A stretch of DNA of 64,000 bases from Paenibacillus_E oryzisoli_A (GTDB lineage: Bacteria > Bacillota > Bacilli > Paenibacillales > NBRC-103111), in the NCBI RefSeq assembly GCF_050467285.1, contig NZ_JBCMUN010000009.1, positions 609,846 to 673,845 of the forward strand, read 5' to 3'. Position 1 is the stretch's first letter. The number at the start of each line of letters is the position of its first letter. Made by a program: the position numbers and the translations under genes. Shown here one piece after another: positions 18,415 through 27,788 of the stretch. Below the pieces are notes generated by a model, which was not told where the DNA came from, made no database searches, and worked only from the letters and a program-made list of their open reading frames with translations.

Positions 18415-18894
18415 TTACGCCAACAGCGCTTCGATGTCCGGCTCAATCGCCGACGGTTCTGTCCGTGCGCTGTATTGCTTGACAATGTTACCTTCGGCAT
18501 CCACGAGGAATTTCACGAAATTCCATTCAATGTCGCCTGTACGGTAAGGCTCTGGCGTGTTCGCCAGCAAATACGTGTACAGCGGATGCGCGTTCTCGCC
18601 TTTGACGTCGATTTTATGGAATAAAGGGAACGTGACGTTGTAATTCAACTCGCAAAATTGTTTAATCTCCTCATCCGTTCCCGGTTCTTGACCTGCAAAC
18701 TGGTTGCAAGGGAAGCCCAGTACCGTAAAGCCTTGGTCGCCATATTGCTCATGCAGCGCCTGCAGTCCTTGATAGTGCGGCGTCAGCCCGCATGCGCTTG
18801 CGGTGTTGACAATGAGCAGCACTTGACCGCGGTAGGCGGACAGGGATTTTGTTTCACCTGTAATGGTTTGAACTTCAATATCGTAGATCGACAT
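18415..18894 (-). CDS. Glutathione-peroxidase-family thiol peroxidase
   Basis: This 159-residue protein of the thioredoxin fold has the peroxidatic cysteine in NTASACGLTPHYQGL and GFPCNQFAGQEPG with a second Cys. A WNFVKFLVD segment near residue 125 supplies the Trp and Asn of the active site. It reduces hydroperoxides, in Bacillota probably with thioredoxin as donor. The ATG at 18894 lies 9 nt after AGGAG; an ATG two codons upstream is only 3 nt from it. Confidence 0.93.
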   Translation of the reverse strand: MSIYDIEVQTITGETKSLSAYRGQVLLIVNTASACGLTPHYQGLQALHEQYGDQGFTVLGFPCNQFAGQEPGTDEEIKQFCELNYNVTFPLFHKIDVKGENAHPLYTYLLANTPEPYRTGDIEWNFVKFLVDAEGNIVKQYSARTEPSAIEPDIEALLA

Positions 18895-19065
18895 CTGCAT
18901 CTTCTCCTTCGCATGTGGGGGTTCTTTCCTCTCTTAGTATACCATTCCTGCGGGAAGAGCCCAAATGCCATCACGCCTCTTTATATATGAAGTCAGGTGT
19001 GGTATAGTGTTTACCTGCTTTCTTTTCCACAGCAATATATTCCAACTCTTAGGAGGTAACTGATC

Positions 19066-21204
19066 TTGGACACAGAGACTCAAAGTGCCTATCAAGATGA
19101 ACTGCAGCGACTCGAACGCACCAATGTGGAGATCGACAAGCAGCTGAAGCGGCTCCGGGAGACACCTGTCTACTACGGGCCCGACCTGACGGAGCAAGCG
19201 CTGGAAGTGCAGCGCGAGCATGGCCGTCAAAATTTGGCGAAGGCGATTGATGAGGCCTATTTCGGCCGGTTGGACTTTCAGGAGTCCGGCACTGCATCCC
19301 CCGCACCACTCTACATCGGCAAAACCGGCGTCGAAGACGAACGCACCGGCCAATTGCTTGTGATTGACTGGCGGGCACCGGTTGCCAGCTTATTCTATTC
19401 CTTCACCGGCGGGCTGGACGCGGCATCCTACGATTCGCCGGACGGCTTGATCGAAGGGCTCGTATACCTCAAGCGCAACCTTGTGGTGCGCAAACAGATT
19501 TTGCAGCGCGTCGTCGATACGTACGACCGGGAAGCCGATTCCTTGGCCGTCGGCGATGAATTCCTGCTCTACCGGCTTGGCGAGAATAAGGACAACAAGT
19601 TGCGCGACATCGTCTCGACGATTCAAGCGGAGCAAGACCGCATTATCCGTGCCGCTAAAAACACCGCACTCATCATTCAAGGGGTCGCGGGCAGTGGTAA
19701 AACGACCGTCGCCCTGCACAGGCTCGCCTTCCTGCTCTATCAATACCGCGAACAGGTTCGCGCAGAGCGCATGATTATTTTTGCTCCAAACTCGATGTTT
19801 CTCGATTACATATCAGGAGTTCTACCAGAGCTCGGCGTCGGCAACATTCAGCAGAACACGTTCACCGACTGGGTGCTCGAAGTCCTGGATCACGAAGTCA
19901 AGCTCGCCGATCCTGCGCTGACATTGCAAACCTGGTTCTCCCTAGGCAGCGCAAGACCCATCGTCGACGACAACGCTCCAGGCCGTTGGAAAGGCGCCGT
20001 CGCTTTCAAACGTGCGATTGACGAGCGCTTGTCCGAATTTGAAAAGACCTACGTGCCCGTCGACGATTTCATCCCATGGGAGGGCGCCAGACTGAAGCTT
20101 GCCATGATTCGCGAATGGTTTTTTGTGGAAAATAAACATTATCCGCTGATCAAACGGCGCGAGCGCGTCGTCGCCCGCATCAAACGCTGGATGGAGATGC
20201 AGCTTGATAAGGTCTGGGAGCAGACCAAGAAGAAAGAACTCAAGAAAAAAGGCGCGCAGCGTCTGCGCACCTACCTCACGGGCTGGCCGGAGCATACGGC
20301 CTTTACGTTCTATAAGCAGTTGTTCGACGGAAAAGACGGCGCAACTGCCGTGCCGGAACCGATCGCGGCCGCTTCGCTCAAGCGCTTCAAGAAAAAAGAA
20401 GTGGAGCTCGAGGATCTCGCCCCGCTTTTATATATTCACGCCAGACTGAACGGCGTTCCGTCAGAGCAGCTGTTCGATCACGTTGTGATTGATGAGGCGC
20501 AGGATTTCTCGCCGTTTCAGGTCGCCGTGCTCGACATGTATACGCGCAATCATTCTTTTACGATTCTCGGCGACCTCTCGCAAGGGATTCACGCGTATCA
20601 AGGCATTCATGACTGGAAGGAATTTTCCAGCCTCTTCGAAGAAAACGGCACCGCCTACTTTGAACTGGACCGCAGCTACCGTTCGACGATGGAGATCATC
20701 CAGTTCGCCAACGCCGTGCTGGAGCGCGGCGTCGACAACCCGCTGCTCGCCGTGCCGGTGTTCCGCAGCGGCAACAAAGTGCGCGTGCTGCAGGTAGCGC
20801 CGGCCCAGCGCTTTGCGCAGATCGCGCAGGCGCTCACTGCGCTCGAGAGCAGCAGCGCGTCGACCATCGCGGTCGTGACGCGCACGGAGCGGCAGGCGCA
20901 GGAGCTGCATGAGCAGCTGACCGCCGCCGGCCACAAAGTCAACCTGATCACGGCGAAGCAGCGCGTGTATCGTGGGGGCATCTCCGTCCTTCCGGTCTAT
21001 CTGACCAAAGGACTCGAATTTGACGCGGTGCTGCTCGTGGACGCCACCGCCAAGCACTACGAGTCTTCGCTCATAGACGCGAAGCTGCTCTACGTTGGCT
21101 GCACGCGCGCGCTGCACGAGCTGTGGCTGCTGGCGCCGGGCGAGCTTTCGCCGCTCGTCGCCGCCGATAATCCCGACATCGTGACAACAGTGTCGCCGTT
21201 TTAA
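19066..21204 (+). CDS. helD: HelD-type RNA polymerase-associated helicase (UvrD/Rep superfamily 1)
   Basis: This 712-residue protein starts with TTG, 9 nt after AGGAGG. The N terminus is a coiled coil (about residues 1-60), like the arm HelD inserts into RNA polymerase. The ATPase follows: GVAGSGKTT (Walker A, about 208), DEAQDFSPFQ (Walker B, about 475), FELDRSYRSTMEI, LTKGLEFDAVLLVDA (about 646) and YVGCTRALHELWLL. HelD uses ATP to release stalled or post-termination RNA polymerase from nucleic acid. The length is slightly shorter than B. subtilis HelD. It stands alone on the plus strand with a terminator after it. Confidence 0.88.
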   Translation: MDTETQSAYQDELQRLERTNVEIDKQLKRLRETPVYYGPDLTEQALEVQREHGRQNLAKAIDEAYFGRLDFQESGTASPAPLYIGKTGVEDERTGQLLVIDWRAPVASLFYSFTGGLDAASYDSPDGLIEGLVYLKRNLVVRKQILQRVVDTYDREADSLAVGDEFLLYRLGENKDNKLRDIVSTIQAEQDRIIRAAKNTALIIQGVAGSGKTTVALHRLAFLLYQYREQVRAERMIIFAPNSMFLDYISGVLPELGVGNIQQNTFTDWVLEVLDHEVKLADPALTLQTWFSLGSARPIVDDNAPGRWKGAVAFKRAIDERLSEFEKTYVPVDDFIPWEGARLKLAMIREWFFVENKHYPLIKRRERVVARIKRWMEMQLDKVWEQTKKKELKKKGAQRLRTYLTGWPEHTAFTFYKQLFDGKDGATAVPEPIAAASLKRFKKKEVELEDLAPLLYIHARLNGVPSEQLFDHVVIDEAQDFSPFQVAVLDMYTRNHSFTILGDLSQGIHAYQGIHDWKEFSSLFEENGTAYFELDRSYRSTMEIIQFANAVLERGVDNPLLAVPVFRSGNKVRVLQVAPAQRFAQIAQALTALESSSASTIAVVTRTERQAQELHEQLTAAGHKVNLITAKQRVYRGGISVLPVYLTKGLEFDAVLLVDATAKHYESSLIDAKLLYVGCTRALHELWLLAPGELSPLVAADNPDIVTTVSPF

Positions 21205-21207
21205 CCA

Positions 21208-21247
21208 GAAGAAGCCGCTGCCCCCTGGGGCTTGCGGCTTCTTCATC
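21208..21247. terminator. Hairpin after the HelD gene
   Basis: GAAGAAGCCGC and GCGGCTTCTTC form an 11-bp stem, with an inner CCCC/GGGG pairing. The T run is short, so it is a plausible but weak terminator. It sits between HelD and the converging DegV gene. Confidence 0.65.
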
Positions 21248-21325
21248 TGTAAGGTGCCCTGCAGGCTGTGCCAGGCACCGGTCTTGCCTGGCGATTGAGC
21301 GAGAAGGCATTCAACAGCCCACCGC

Positions 21326-22183
21326 CTAATACGCCACCAACACGCCGCCCTCGCCGGCATACGTGCCGATGACCGTGCCCATGTTCGCGAACAGGACGTT
21401 GCGGAACGGATGCTTTTGCAGCAGCGCCTGCATGAAATCGCGGCCTCTCGCCTCGCAATTGCTGTGGGCGATAGCGATGACATCCTTGTCGTAATCGTGC
21501 ACCTTGGCGTCCAGATACGTCATTAACTTTTTCAGTGCCTGCTGGGTGCCGCGAATTTTCTCTACCACTTCGATCGTGCCTTCATCGCTTTTCTTCATTA
21601 ATAGTTTAATATTCAGCACGGATGCCACTGTACCGCGAACGCGATCCAAGCGGCCGCCTTTGATCACATTTTCCAGCGTATCCAAGAAAAAGAACGTGTC
21701 GCTCTTCGCAATCGCCGCATGCACCCCGCGCACCACGTGCTCGAACGGTACTCCGGCCGCAGCCTGCTGTGCCGCTTGATAGACCAGCACCCCCAAGCCT
21801 AGCGAGGTCGTCATCGAGTCGATCACTTCAATGCGCCCGGTATACCCCTCTTCGAGCAGCATCTCCCGCGCCATAACAGCGTGATGATAGGTCGAACTGA
21901 GCTGAGCGGACAGGCAAATGACAAGCAGATCCCGATCAGCGCCCTCCTTTTGAAACTCATGGAGAAAATGCTGGGGAGACGGACTCGCCGTTGTCGGCAA
22001 GCTGCTTTCCACTTTCATTCGCGCATAAAAATCCGTGAGCGCCATATCCGGCTTCATGCACTCCTCGCCGAACTGTACGGAGAGCGGAACGACCGAAACC
22101 CCGATCTCCCCCACAATTTCACCCGGAAGGTCGCAGCTGCTGTCTGTCATAATCTTGATCGTTGTCATCGCTGTCCACATCAT
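21326..22183 (-). CDS. DegV family fatty-acid-binding protein (FakB-like), copy 2
   Basis: This DegV-fold protein of about 285 residues has MTDSSCDLPGEIV near the N terminus, TASPSPQHFLHEF, DSMTTSLGLGVLV and an Arg/His-containing C-terminal part. DegV proteins of the FakB type hold a fatty acid while the kinase FakA phosphorylates it for phospholipid synthesis (family knowledge). FakA is not in the window. The start is uncertain: the first ATG begins 4 nt after the upstream DegV stop and has a weak site, and the ATG at 22168 (MTTIKIMTDSS) would fit family N termini better. Confidence 0.88.
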   Translation of the reverse strand: MMWTAMTTIKIMTDSSCDLPGEIVGEIGVSVVPLSVQFGEECMKPDMALTDFYARMKVESSLPTTASPSPQHFLHEFQKEGADRDLLVICLSAQLSSTYHHAVMAREMLLEEGYTGRIEVIDSMTTSLGLGVLVYQAAQQAAAGVPFEHVVRGVHAAIAKSDTFFFLDTLENVIKGGRLDRVRGTVASVLNIKLLMKKSDEGTIEVVEKIRGTQQALKKLMTYLDAKVHDYDKDVIAIAHSNCEARGRDFMQALLQKHPFRNVLFANMGTVIGTYAGEGGVLVAY

Positions 22184-22186
22184 TTC

Positions 22187-23035
22187 TTATTTTTTGGCGT
22201 ATACAATTCCGACGGTCTGCGGCCCGCAATGGCTGGAGATGACGCAGCCGGCTTCCGTCACATAAACCCTGTTCATGCCCGTAAGCTCTTCAATTCGCTG
22301 CTTTACATATTCCGCTTCCTCCGCCGCCTTCGCGTGCGTAATGAACATAAACGACGTGTTCATGGCGTCTATATTGACCAGAGTGTTGTCAAGCAGCTGC
22401 GCAAGCACTTTCTCGCGTTTGCCGCGAACTTTATCCGTCAGTGTCATCGCGCCGTCAATCACTTTTACGACCGGTCTAATTTTCAAAAGACTGCCGATAT
22501 AATGCTGCACGCTTGAGCACCGCCCGCCTTTATGCAAAAACTCCAGCGTATCGATAATGAATTCGACGTCGATTTTGGGGATCATCCCTTCAACGATCGA
22601 CTGAATTTCTCCAGCGCTCTTGCCCTGCTCCGCGGCTTCCGCCGCCGTCAGCACAAGCATACCGATGCCAGTCGACAGGCTGCGGGAATCGATCACCGTA
22701 ATGCGTCCCTCCGGGAACGCGTCGGAAGCGATTTTGGCATTTTGATAGGTGGATGAAACTTCGGACGAAAGCCCGATATACACAATGTCGTCACCCGCCT
22801 CGATGACGGGACGAAACGCATTTTCAAAATCGGCCGGCGATGGCGCCGCTGTCTTCGGCAGCTTACCTGTTTCCGCCACCCGCTGGAATAACCTTTCCAC
22901 ATGCATCGTCACGCCGTCCTTATACGTCTCATCCTCGAAAACCACATAGAGCGGCACAACCCCAATCTCGTGCTGCCGCAGCAGCTCCGCTCCCAAGTCA
23001 CTTGTGCTATCGGTAAAAATACGGACACGTGACAT
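22187..23035 (-). CDS. DegV family fatty-acid-binding protein (FakB-like), copy 1
   Basis: This 282-residue paralogue of the next gene has RIFTDSTSDLGAELL, TAAPSPADFENAF, DSRSLSTGIGMLV and GGRCSSVQHYIGS, as in FakB proteins. It is expected to bind a fatty acid in a deep pocket. The ATG follows AAGGTGG by 8 nt; a GTG four codons upstream is less likely. The two copies are tandem and almost touch, so they form one operon; having two FakB proteins of different chain preference is common. Confidence 0.9.
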   Translation of the reverse strand: MSRVRIFTDSTSDLGAELLRQHEIGVVPLYVVFEDETYKDGVTMHVERLFQRVAETGKLPKTAAPSPADFENAFRPVIEAGDDIVYIGLSSEVSSTYQNAKIASDAFPEGRITVIDSRSLSTGIGMLVLTAAEAAEQGKSAGEIQSIVEGMIPKIDVEFIIDTLEFLHKGGRCSSVQHYIGSLLKIRPVVKVIDGAMTLTDKVRGKREKVLAQLLDNTLVNIDAMNTSFMFITHAKAAEEAEYVKQRIEELTGMNRVYVTEAGCVISSHCGPQTVGIVYAKK

Positions 23036-23114
23036 GCCACTTACCACCTTATCTCCGAAGTCTCAAATTCATGTGAAGATTATCACGTCCAGATCAGGCT
23101 GTAAAGACCTTCTC

Positions 23115-23885
23115 TTAAAAGCCGTAGATGGTCATCCCGCCGTCGACAAACAGGGTCTGACCCGTAACGTAATTGGCCGCATCCGATGCCAGAAATACCG
23201 CCGGCCCCACGAGCTCTTGCAGCTCGCCGACTCTGCGCAGCGGCGTTCTTGCGATAATCTCGGCCAAATAGTCAGGCTGATCCAAAATTTTCTCCGTCAG
23301 CGGTGTCCGGAAATACCAAGGCCCGATCCCGTTCACGTTAATGCCGTAGGGACCCCACTCCAACGCGAGCACTTTGGTCATCTGAATCATCGCCGCCTTC
23401 GTCGCGGCATACACGACGCCTGTCCGAAGCGCCACATGCCCAGCGACAGACGCGATATTGATGATACGGCCGTACGACTGCTCACGCATATGTCCACCCA
23501 CAATTTGGGAGCATAAGAACGCCGACTTGAGATTCGTTTGCATGATCTTATCCCATTCTTCATCCGTCACGGCCAGCGCCTGGCTGCGGATGTTCATGCC
23601 CGCGTTGTTGATCAAAATATCAATGCGGCCGGTCTGCTGGATAACTTCTGCCACCGCCTGCTCGATGTCCTCCCGCTTCGTGACGTCGACTGTCATCGGG
23701 TAGGCTTGTCTGCCTAGAGCGCGAATCTCCTCCGCAACAGCGGCAAGATCGCCTGCCGTCCGGGCAAAAATCGCCACGTCCGCCCCCGCTTCCGCGAGGC
23801 CGATCGCCAGCGCCCGACCGATCCCCCGGCCGGCGCCTGTCACAAGCGCAACTTTATTTTTCAACTCAAATGAAGGTAAAAACAT
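23115..23885 (-). CDS. SDR-family oxidoreductase (gluconate 5-dehydrogenase/3-oxoacyl reductase type)
   Basis: This 256-residue Rossmann-fold enzyme has the NAD(P) site TGAGRGIG (residues about 16-23), the NNAG motif, catalytic Ser in IINIASVAGH, and YAATK with Tyr and Lys. It ends with VTGQTLFVDGGMT. The closest classical SDRs are gluconate 5-dehydrogenases and FabG-like reductases; the substrate cannot be read from sequence. It is on the minus strand, diverging from the hemolysin III gene with a short shared promoter region. Confidence 0.9.
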   Translation of the reverse strand: MFLPSFELKNKVALVTGAGRGIGRALAIGLAEAGADVAIFARTAGDLAAVAEEIRALGRQAYPMTVDVTKREDIEQAVAEVIQQTGRIDILINNAGMNIRSQALAVTDEEWDKIMQTNLKSAFLCSQIVGGHMREQSYGRIINIASVAGHVALRTGVVYAATKAAMIQMTKVLALEWGPYGINVNGIGPWYFRTPLTEKILDQPDYLAEIIARTPLRRVGELQELVGPAVFLASDAANYVTGQTLFVDGGMTIYGF

Positions 23886-23949
23886 CTCCGCATCGTCCTA
23901 TCTATGTTGTAATTAATGCCTTAAAGTAATTGGAAAGAAGGGTTGTCCT

Positions 23950-24582
23950 ATGTCAATGACTTATAGTGCTAAGGAAGAAAAAGCCAACGCCATTTCTCAT
24001 GGCTTCGGAATTGTGCTAAGCCTCGCCGCGCTTGTCCTGCTAGTCGTGATCGCCTGTCAGGAAGGCAACGGTTGGCATATCGTCTCGTTCAGTATTTTTG
24101 GAAGCGCGCTGCTTCTGCTTTACACCTGCTCCACGCTGCTGCACGCCTTTCAGACGCCGCGGGTAAAGGATGTATTCGAGGTACTCGATCATGCCGCGAT
24201 TTATGTGCTGATTGCCGGCTCCTACACACCGTATCTGCTTGTTACGCTGCGCGGCGCGCTGGGTTGGACGTATTTCGGCGTCATCTGGGGACTCGCCATC
24301 CTCGGCATTGTACTCAAAGTGTATTACGTCAAAAGGTTCGTTCTCGTTTCAACCCTGTGCTATATTCTCATGGGCTGGCTGATCGTCGCGGCCTTCAAGC
24401 CTCTTTATGAAAACCTGGCGCTTGGCGGTATCATCTGGCTTGTCGCTGGCGGGCTCCTCTATACGTTCGGTTCCATCTTCTATGTATGGCGGCGCATCCC
24501 CTACCACCATGCCATCTGGCACGTGTTTGTACTTGCTGGCAGCGCCTGTCATTTTATATCCGTTTTCGGCTATGTCAAGTAA
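23950..24582 (+). CDS. Hemolysin III family membrane protein (PAQR superfamily)
   Basis: This 210-residue protein has seven transmembrane segments. EEKANAISHGFGIVLSL at the N terminus and HAIWHVFVLAGSACHF at the C terminus carry the conserved histidines of the PAQR metal site. STLLHAFQ and EVLDHAAIYVLIAGSYTPY are family hallmarks. The family is often annotated as hemolysin III but is probably a membrane hydrolase or lipid-homeostasis protein. Confidence 0.92.
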   Translation: MSMTYSAKEEKANAISHGFGIVLSLAALVLLVVIACQEGNGWHIVSFSIFGSALLLLYTCSTLLHAFQTPRVKDVFEVLDHAAIYVLIAGSYTPYLLVTLRGALGWTYFGVIWGLAILGIVLKVYYVKRFVLVSTLCYILMGWLIVAAFKPLYENLALGGIIWLVAGGLLYTFGSIFYVWRRIPYHHAIWHVFVLAGSACHFISVFGYVK

Positions 24583-24589
24583 CATTCGT

Positions 24590-25249
24590 TCAGGCAAAAT
24601 CGAACTGCTGCAGCTGCTCCAAAAGAGCGGCTTCCAGCCGGTTCGCCACTTGCTCATAGCCATCTTCGTTCGGGTGAATGGCGTCATCGGAAATATAGCG
24701 CATCGCCTGCCCGACGAAGGCGTCATATACCTGTACAACACACAGATGCGGCTGCTCCAGCTTGCGCAGGAACAGATTGAACCGCTGCACCCAATACGCC
24801 GCATCGGGAACTTGAGGAATCGGATTATATAAACCGATCACCGCAATGAGCAAGGGCTTGGCAATGCCGGCACGAATTTTGTTAATGGCATTAATCATTC
24901 GCCGGTAATTGATTTCGTACGTGTGCAGCGCGGTTTTAAGCACCGCTTTGTCGCCTTCGTAAAAGAACGGAATCGCCGCTTGGATCAAATCGTTGCCGCC
25001 CGCTGTAATCGTCATGAGAGTCGCTTTCTGGATTTCCATTTGCAATTCGGCATCGGACTTGATGGCTTCCAGCAGTTGCTCAGTAGTCGCACCGTTTGTG
25101 CCCGCATGCTTCAGTGTAACCGGCACGTTCAGCTTGCTTTCGAGTCTATTCTGCAAAATGGGAACGAAGCCATGCCCTTCCGAAGCACCATAACCAACGG
25201 TCAGTGAATCGCCAAACGCCAAATAATGTATTCTTTTTTCCACTGCCAT
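24590..25249 (-). CDS. SGNH/GDSL-family hydrolase
   Basis: This 219-residue esterase/lysophospholipase-type enzyme has Ser in LAFGDSLTVGYG (block I), Gly in GTNGATTEQLL, Asn in ITAGGNDLIQ, and the Asp-His pair in DDAIHPNEDGY. No signal peptide is seen, so it is cytoplasmic. Its stop lies 8 nt from the converging hemolysin III gene. Confidence 0.9.
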   Translation of the reverse strand: MAVEKRIHYLAFGDSLTVGYGASEGHGFVPILQNRLESKLNVPVTLKHAGTNGATTEQLLEAIKSDAELQMEIQKATLMTITAGGNDLIQAAIPFFYEGDKAVLKTALHTYEINYRRMINAINKIRAGIAKPLLIAVIGLYNPIPQVPDAAYWVQRFNLFLRKLEQPHLCVVQVYDAFVGQAMRYISDDAIHPNEDGYEQVANRLEAALLEQLQQFDFA

Positions 25250-25336
25250 CCTCTCCTCTAAGCGTGACGTACTATACTATATGCGTCAGAGCCCAAATTG
25301 GGAAGGGATACATTTACGTGGACATTCGCCATTTTT

Positions 25337-25621
25337 TTACACGCTTACATGGTTCGCTACGAAATCTTCAATCTGCGCCTTTTCCATCGGGGTAAATTGA
25401 AATTCACAATCGCAGCCGCCATCGTGCAGCACGATTTGGACAATATCGCCATGGACGTTGCAGATCACAAGGACGGACGGATCTTCCAGATCTTCCGGCT
25501 GGGCTTGTCCGGCTTTGAACGTCAGATCCAGATACAGATCCCGCCATTGCCCACGCTCCTCCGCCTCTCGAAACTTCAAGTCAAACTTATGTTCCTCGTG
25601 CTCAGCACCGTATTTCATCAT
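25337..25621 (-). CDS. Small acidic hypothetical protein
   Basis: This is a 94-residue reading frame with an AAAGGCGG ribosome site 8 nt before its ATG. It has a charged sequence (HEEHKFDLKFREAEERGQW), two cysteines in GGCDCEF and a C-terminal amphipathic helix. I do not recognise a family. It diverges from the M20 gene, whose own ATG is 94 nt away, so this stretch is free for a gene on the minus strand. The acidic, regular composition supports a real protein. Confidence 0.6.
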   Translation of the reverse strand: MMKYGAEHEEHKFDLKFREAEERGQWRDLYLDLTFKAGQAQPEDLEDPSVLVICNVHGDIVQIVLHDGGCDCEFQFTPMEKAQIEDFVANHVSV

Positions 25622-25714
25622 CCGGGTTGCCGCCTTTCTCTTGTGCGTATTGGTAGTTCGATCTCCTTTATACTACAATGGAGTGTAGAAGCAATCAATA
25701 AAGGAGTCCTGCTG

Positions 25715-26878
25715 ATGAAAAACGCGATATCCGCTGAAATTGACCAATATGCTGATGAGTTTAAAGATATTTCCCGCTACATCGGCGCAAATCCCGAACT
25801 CGGCCATGAAGAATTTAAAGCATACGCCCGACTGACGGCCGCGCTGGAAAGCCACGGCTTCGCCATTAAGCACGCCGTGCTGGACATCCCGACGGCGTTC
25901 CTCGCGACGTACGATTCCGGCAAGCCCGGCCCCATCGTCGCCTACTTGGCGGAGTACGACGCGCTGCCGGATCTGGGCCACGCGTGCGGACATCATCTCA
26001 TCTGCATGATGAGCATTGCCGCCGCCGTCGGCCTGAAAGCCGCCCTCGCGGAGACGGGCGGCAGCATCCGCGTGTACGGCACGCCCGCGGAGGAAACCAA
26101 AGGCGCCAAGGTGCCGATGGCGGCGGCCGGTTTGTTCCGTGACGTGGACATTGCGCTGATGGCGCATCCGTACTACACGTTCGAGAAATCCGGCGAATCG
26201 CTGGCCATGGACGCGATTCAGTATGAGTTTTTCGGCCGCGCCGCGCATGCGGCCGCCCAGCCGTATGAAGGCATCAACGCGCTCGATGCCGTCATTCAGT
26301 TGTTTGGCGGCGTGAACGCGCTGCGACAGCAGGTGAAGACCGATGCCCGCATTCACGGGATCATCAAGGAAGGCGGCCAAGCGCCGAACATTATTCCCGA
26401 TTATGCGGTCGCGCAATTTTATGTGCGCTCGGGCTCGCGGGCGTACACGAACGAGCTTGTCCGCAAAGTGCTTGCCTGCGCGGAAGGCGCCGCCCTGCAA
26501 ACCGGCTGCACGCTCAAGACGTCGAACTACGAGTATTCGTACGACGAGCTGCGTACGAATCACACGTTGTCCGACGTATTTACGAAGCAGCTGCTAGAAA
26601 TGGGAGTGAAGCCGGAGGAGATCGAGATCGGGAAGGATCACGGCTCGCTCGATCTAGGCAACGTGTCGATCCAATGCCCGACGATCCACCCGTTCGTCAA
26701 AGTCGTGGGCGAACGCCATATGCTGCACACGAAGGAATTCCGCGATTTAGCGCTGCAAGAGCCTGCACTGGACGCGATGATTTTCACCGCCAAGGCGCTT
26801 GCCTATACGGCATACGACGTGCTGGCCGACCCGGCTCTGCTGGCGTCCATTAAAGAAGAATTCGCTCGGCTTCGCTGA
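25715..26878 (+). CDS. M20-family metallo-amidohydrolase
   Basis: This 387-residue enzyme starts at an ATG preceded by AAAGGAG; the frame is open upstream but without a site. GPIVAYLAEYDALPDLGHACGHHLI carries the zinc ligands (Asp, His), followed by YGTPAEETKGAK with the catalytic Glu region. FFGRAAHAAAQPYEGINALDA is the dimerisation-domain motif. It resembles AbgB/amidohydrolases acting on N-acyl amino acids or p-aminobenzoyl-glutamate; the substrate is unknown. The stop codon lies inside a perfect terminator stem. Confidence 0.9.
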   Translation: MKNAISAEIDQYADEFKDISRYIGANPELGHEEFKAYARLTAALESHGFAIKHAVLDIPTAFLATYDSGKPGPIVAYLAEYDALPDLGHACGHHLICMMSIAAAVGLKAALAETGGSIRVYGTPAEETKGAKVPMAAAGLFRDVDIALMAHPYYTFEKSGESLAMDAIQYEFFGRAAHAAAQPYEGINALDAVIQLFGGVNALRQQVKTDARIHGIIKEGGQAPNIIPDYAVAQFYVRSGSRAYTNELVRKVLACAEGAALQTGCTLKTSNYEYSYDELRTNHTLSDVFTKQLLEMGVKPEEIEIGKDHGSLDLGNVSIQCPTIHPFVKVVGERHMLHTKEFRDLALQEPALDAMIFTAKALAYTAYDVLADPALLASIKEEFARLR

Positions 26879-26896
26879 GCGAATTCTTCTTTTTTT
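26853..26896 (+). terminator. Strong terminator overlapping the end of the M20 gene
   Basis: A 15-bp perfect stem (AAGAAGAATTCGCTC / GAGCGAATTCTTCTT) with a 9-nt loop is followed by seven Ts. The left arm codes for the last residues EEFARL of the enzyme, and the stop codon overlaps the loop/right-arm junction. Confidence 0.92.
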
Positions 26897-26906
26897 ACCA
26901 GACTAG

Positions 26907-27788
26907 CTAGTCCCCCTCGTTGCTGCGCAAAAACAGCGCGACCCCGATCAGCAGGATCAGTCCTGCGCCAAGCTGGATGAGCGTGATTTTTTCGCCGAGC
27001 AAGAAATACGCCAGCAGCGACGCGCCCAGTGGCTCGCCAAGCACCGTCATGGAGACCGACGAGGCTTTCATATATTTGAGCAGCCAATTGAAGATGTAGT
27101 GGCCGAAAATCGTCGACACGACGGCGAGCAAGCCGAACACGATCCAATCGCGCAGCGGGTAACCGGTGAACGCTTCCCCGGTGTACACATTCGTCACCGC
27201 GAGCGTCAGCCCGGCAAACAAAAAGACGAAAAAGCTGTACACGAACGCCGAAATGTGATCGCGCAGCTTTTTGCCTAGCAGCATGTGGAAAGCGACCGCC
27301 ATCGTCCCGATGAAAGACAGAATATCCCCCCGGAGCGCCGTCCCCGAGAACCGAAAATCGCCCCAGCCGATGCAAATAGCGCCAATGATTGCAAGAATCA
27401 TCGCCAAAAGCGCCTCGCGGCTAGTCCGCACGCCGTGCAGCACAAACGCGCCGGCCAGCACGAAAATCGGCTCCAGCGTCAAAATCGCCGTCGAACTGGC
27501 CACCGTCGTATAATGGAGCGACTGCATCCAGAACAGGAAGTGCAGGCCCAGCATAATCCCGGACATCGCCAGCCTTCCCCACTCCCGCCAGCGAATGCGC
27601 CGGATCTCAGGCAAGTGCCCCCATAGCAGCGGCAGCATCAGCACGTTGGTGATAAACAGCCGGTACATCGCCGTCACCGCCGCCGAAGCGTCGGACCAGC
27701 GAACGAAAATCGAGGAAAACGAAATCGCGATAATCGCAATCACAATGAAGATCGGAATAGGGATTTTGGTGCGGTTCATGGCATTCAT
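26907..27788 (-). CDS. EamA (DMT) family transporter
   Basis: This 293-residue protein has ten transmembrane segments in two EamA repeats. Pro/Arg-rich starts at IRRIRWREWGRLAMSG and a second half around FSGTALRGDILSFIGTMAVAFH are typical. It probably exports metabolites or amino acids; the substrate is not known. The start ATG follows AAGGAG by 10 nt. It converges on the M20 gene. Confidence 0.9.
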   Translation of the reverse strand: MNAMNRTKIPIPIFIVIAIIAISFSSIFVRWSDASAAVTAMYRLFITNVLMLPLLWGHLPEIRRIRWREWGRLAMSGIMLGLHFLFWMQSLHYTTVASSTAILTLEPIFVLAGAFVLHGVRTSREALLAMILAIIGAICIGWGDFRFSGTALRGDILSFIGTMAVAFHMLLGKKLRDHISAFVYSFFVFLFAGLTLAVTNVYTGEAFTGYPLRDWIVFGLLAVVSTIFGHYIFNWLLKYMKASSVSMTVLGEPLGASLLAYFLLGEKITLIQLGAGLILLIGVALFLRSNEGD

